A stretch of 64,000 nucleotides of DNA from Aculops lycopersici (taxonomy: Eukaryota; Arthropoda; Arachnida; Trombidiformes; Eriophyidae): the NCBI GenBank assembly GCA_015350385.1, contig WNKI01000001.1, positions 267,032 through 331,031 of the forward strand, read 5' to 3'. Shown here piece by piece: positions 62,641 through 64,000 of this stretch (position 1 is its first letter; each line of letters begins with the position of its first letter). The notes under the pieces were generated by a model. That model made no database searches, was not told the origin of the DNA, and worked only from the letters and a program-made list of their open reading frames with translations. A program made the position numbers and the translations under genes.

Positions 62641-64000
62641 CTAGCGATGCGAAGTCTAAAGCTCCTTCCTGGGTTCGAACTAAGAATTGGGCTAGAGCTG
62701 GCCTCAAAAGAGCTTATACTCTTGCTCTAACGCATGAGCTGAAGTAAATCGAGAGCTCTAATCCATGCGGCTCTGATTCCGACATGCTTCTAGTTGCTAC
62801 TAGTTGGTTCTTGCCATTACCATTGGAGTTGCAGTTGGGACACGAATATACATTTGCCGAAACTGAGGATGTGGCGATCAACACCAACTAAAAGTGGCAG
62901 TAAACGGGTGCTACTTTTCCCATCACTAGCCACCGAGTTGATGATGCATCGAAGAGCTGTTAGAGTTGGAGGCATCGGAAGTCGATGGCTACGCCAGAAG
63001 CAGCAACAGCAGCGAGTTAGCCTTACTCGTGTTGGTTGGGCTTTTGATTGTGAGAGCGGAAAGTAGATCGGCGAGTCCATTGTATTCAGAGCCAATAGCG
63101 AGTCTTTTGTGTGACGAATGGGAACACAAATACAACAGGCAGTTGGGATTTTCTCGCTTGATTTGGTGCAAGTTGCAGCTGGCACGTCGCTTGAGCTTGC
63201 CGATTTCGCATACTCTCCTGAGACTTCAGGTGAGGTGAGCTTTGCATTTGCGGAATCACAAGCAGCCCACTGGATTCTGGAATCACAATTCCGGCAACAA
63301 TCTCGCCATTGATTTTGCCACTACTATTTGAGTTTCCATCCCGAAACACATCGGCGATAGTTGCAATCCAAATAGAGGTGACTCACGTGGGATTCCATCG
63401 CCTTTGTGTCTCGATTGGCGCCACTGGGACTTTGAACAACTCGTGGGTAGCTAGCTCGTTGGCTGGCTGGCTGGTTAACTGGCTGTTTGGTAGGAGAATT
63501 CACAGTTTGCAATTGCAAGCATGCTACTCAACTGGCATTTATCAGTAGCCCAATAGTTTCACGGTCATTTTGCTAAATTTTAATGTTTATTCGAGAGCCT
63601 AGTTGGCTCAGATTTCTCGCAGCCAGGCACTCAGACAGGCAAGAGAGAGAGAGAGAGTTTTGTACTAGTTAGCAGTGTAATTAGGCGTCCACCGGATGCA
63701 AGTCTAGCGCATCCGGGGACACATTGGAGCTAGGAAGATACACTAAAGCGCAAGTCAGTCAGCCGAGGAGCTAGCAACGCAGTACCAGCTAATTGATTGC
63801 CTTCGCACCTCGTATTAGCTGAAGAATGGCCAGTGCCTTTGTGTTCACTATAATTTAATTTATGAGTAGCCAGTCATGGCCACAAACAAACTACTTGTAA
63901 GCTAGTCTTGCCAAGATTCCAGGTGAGTTGGCCAGCTAGCGAACAGCAGACCGACTACTCGCATGCTAATAGGCGCAGGTGGCTCATTAAATTAAGCCAC
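62641..64000. other. Right-hand end, no called gene
   Basis: May hold 5' exons of the minus-strand gene ending at 61776. A minus-strand open stretch at about 63240-63360 (VFRDGNSNSSGKINGEIVAG, then IVIPESSGLLVIP) looks possibly coding, but splice sites are unclear. A short GA run lies at 63642-63657. GTTCGAAC at 62682-62690 resembles a tRNA B box but no tRNA folds. Confidence 0.35.

Noticed and set aside
62641..62760. tRNA gene suggested by GTTCGAAC and, on the minus strand, AGCTCATGCGTTAGAGC
   Set aside because: The arm flanking the TTCGAAC loop does not pair on either strand and no acceptor stem forms; at most a tRNA-derived fragment.

Overview
This 64 kb window is eukaryotic nuclear DNA. 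It carries spliceosomal introns (GTAAGT or GTGAGT donors, TTTAG or CAG acceptors), AATAAA poly(A) signals, TATA boxes and only animal gene families: hedgehog acyltransferase, inscuteable, Vav, an HPK-motif opsin, POC1 and PKA-RII. The opsin class and the overall gene set point to an arthropod. Gene density (20 protein genes in 64 kb) and extreme intron poverty (12 of the 20 genes have no visible intron, including reading frames of 3-3.8 kb) suggest a streamlined mite-like genome such as an eriophyoid mite. That taxonomic step is inference. I see no bacterial, viral or CRISPR features and no intact transposon.

Layout. 0-6.3 kb: two minus-strand genes, a glutaminyl-peptide cyclotransferase (QPCT) and a single-pass membrane protein with LDLa and MAM domains. 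6.3-13 kb: the longest gene-free stretch, with short tandem repeats and a TATA box at its right end. 13-20 kb: PKA type II regulatory subunit, an opsin with a very long third cytoplasmic loop, and V-ATPase subunit e, all plus strand. 20-27.3 kb: an intronless, N-terminally truncated p300/CBP-type acetyltransferase (minus), then AIP (plus). 27.5-39.6 kb: CNOT1 (minus), SAP18 and UQCRQ (plus), a CFP1/CXXC1-type protein without the CXXC finger (minus), and RFWD3 (plus). 40.7-47.2 kb: a Vav-type exchange factor (plus) convergent with inscuteable (minus). 48.8-56.1 kb: ARHGAP1-type RhoGAP and HHAT (plus). 56.1-61.4 kb: POC1 (minus, its 3' end overlapping HHAT), RAB10 and the pseudokinase SCYL2 (plus). 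61.8-62.6 kb: an unidentified four-exon minus-strand gene with a probable GC-AG intron.

No operon-like functional unit is evident. Genes are packed head-to-head with short shared promoters (CNOT1/SAP18 546 bp; CXXC1/RFWD3 503 bp) and tail-to-tail with touching or overlapping 3' ends (ATP6V0E/KAT3, AIP/CNOT1, UQCRQ/CXXC1, VAV/INSC, HHAT/POC1). Several proteins share broad themes: transcription and chromatin (KAT3-like, CNOT1, SAP18, CXXC1), Rho signalling (VAV, ARHGAP1) and cell polarity or hedgehog signalling (INSC, HHAT).

The most unusual content is architectural. The KAT3-like enzyme starts directly at its bromodomain and keeps only one of three TAZ2 zinc sites. The CFP1 homologue lacks its DNA-binding CXXC finger. 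CNOT1 has an internal tandem duplication where the connector region should be. The Vav protein lacks CH and SH3 domains. The opsin keeps the retinal lysine but has a 227-residue loop 3 and altered ERY and NPxxY motifs.
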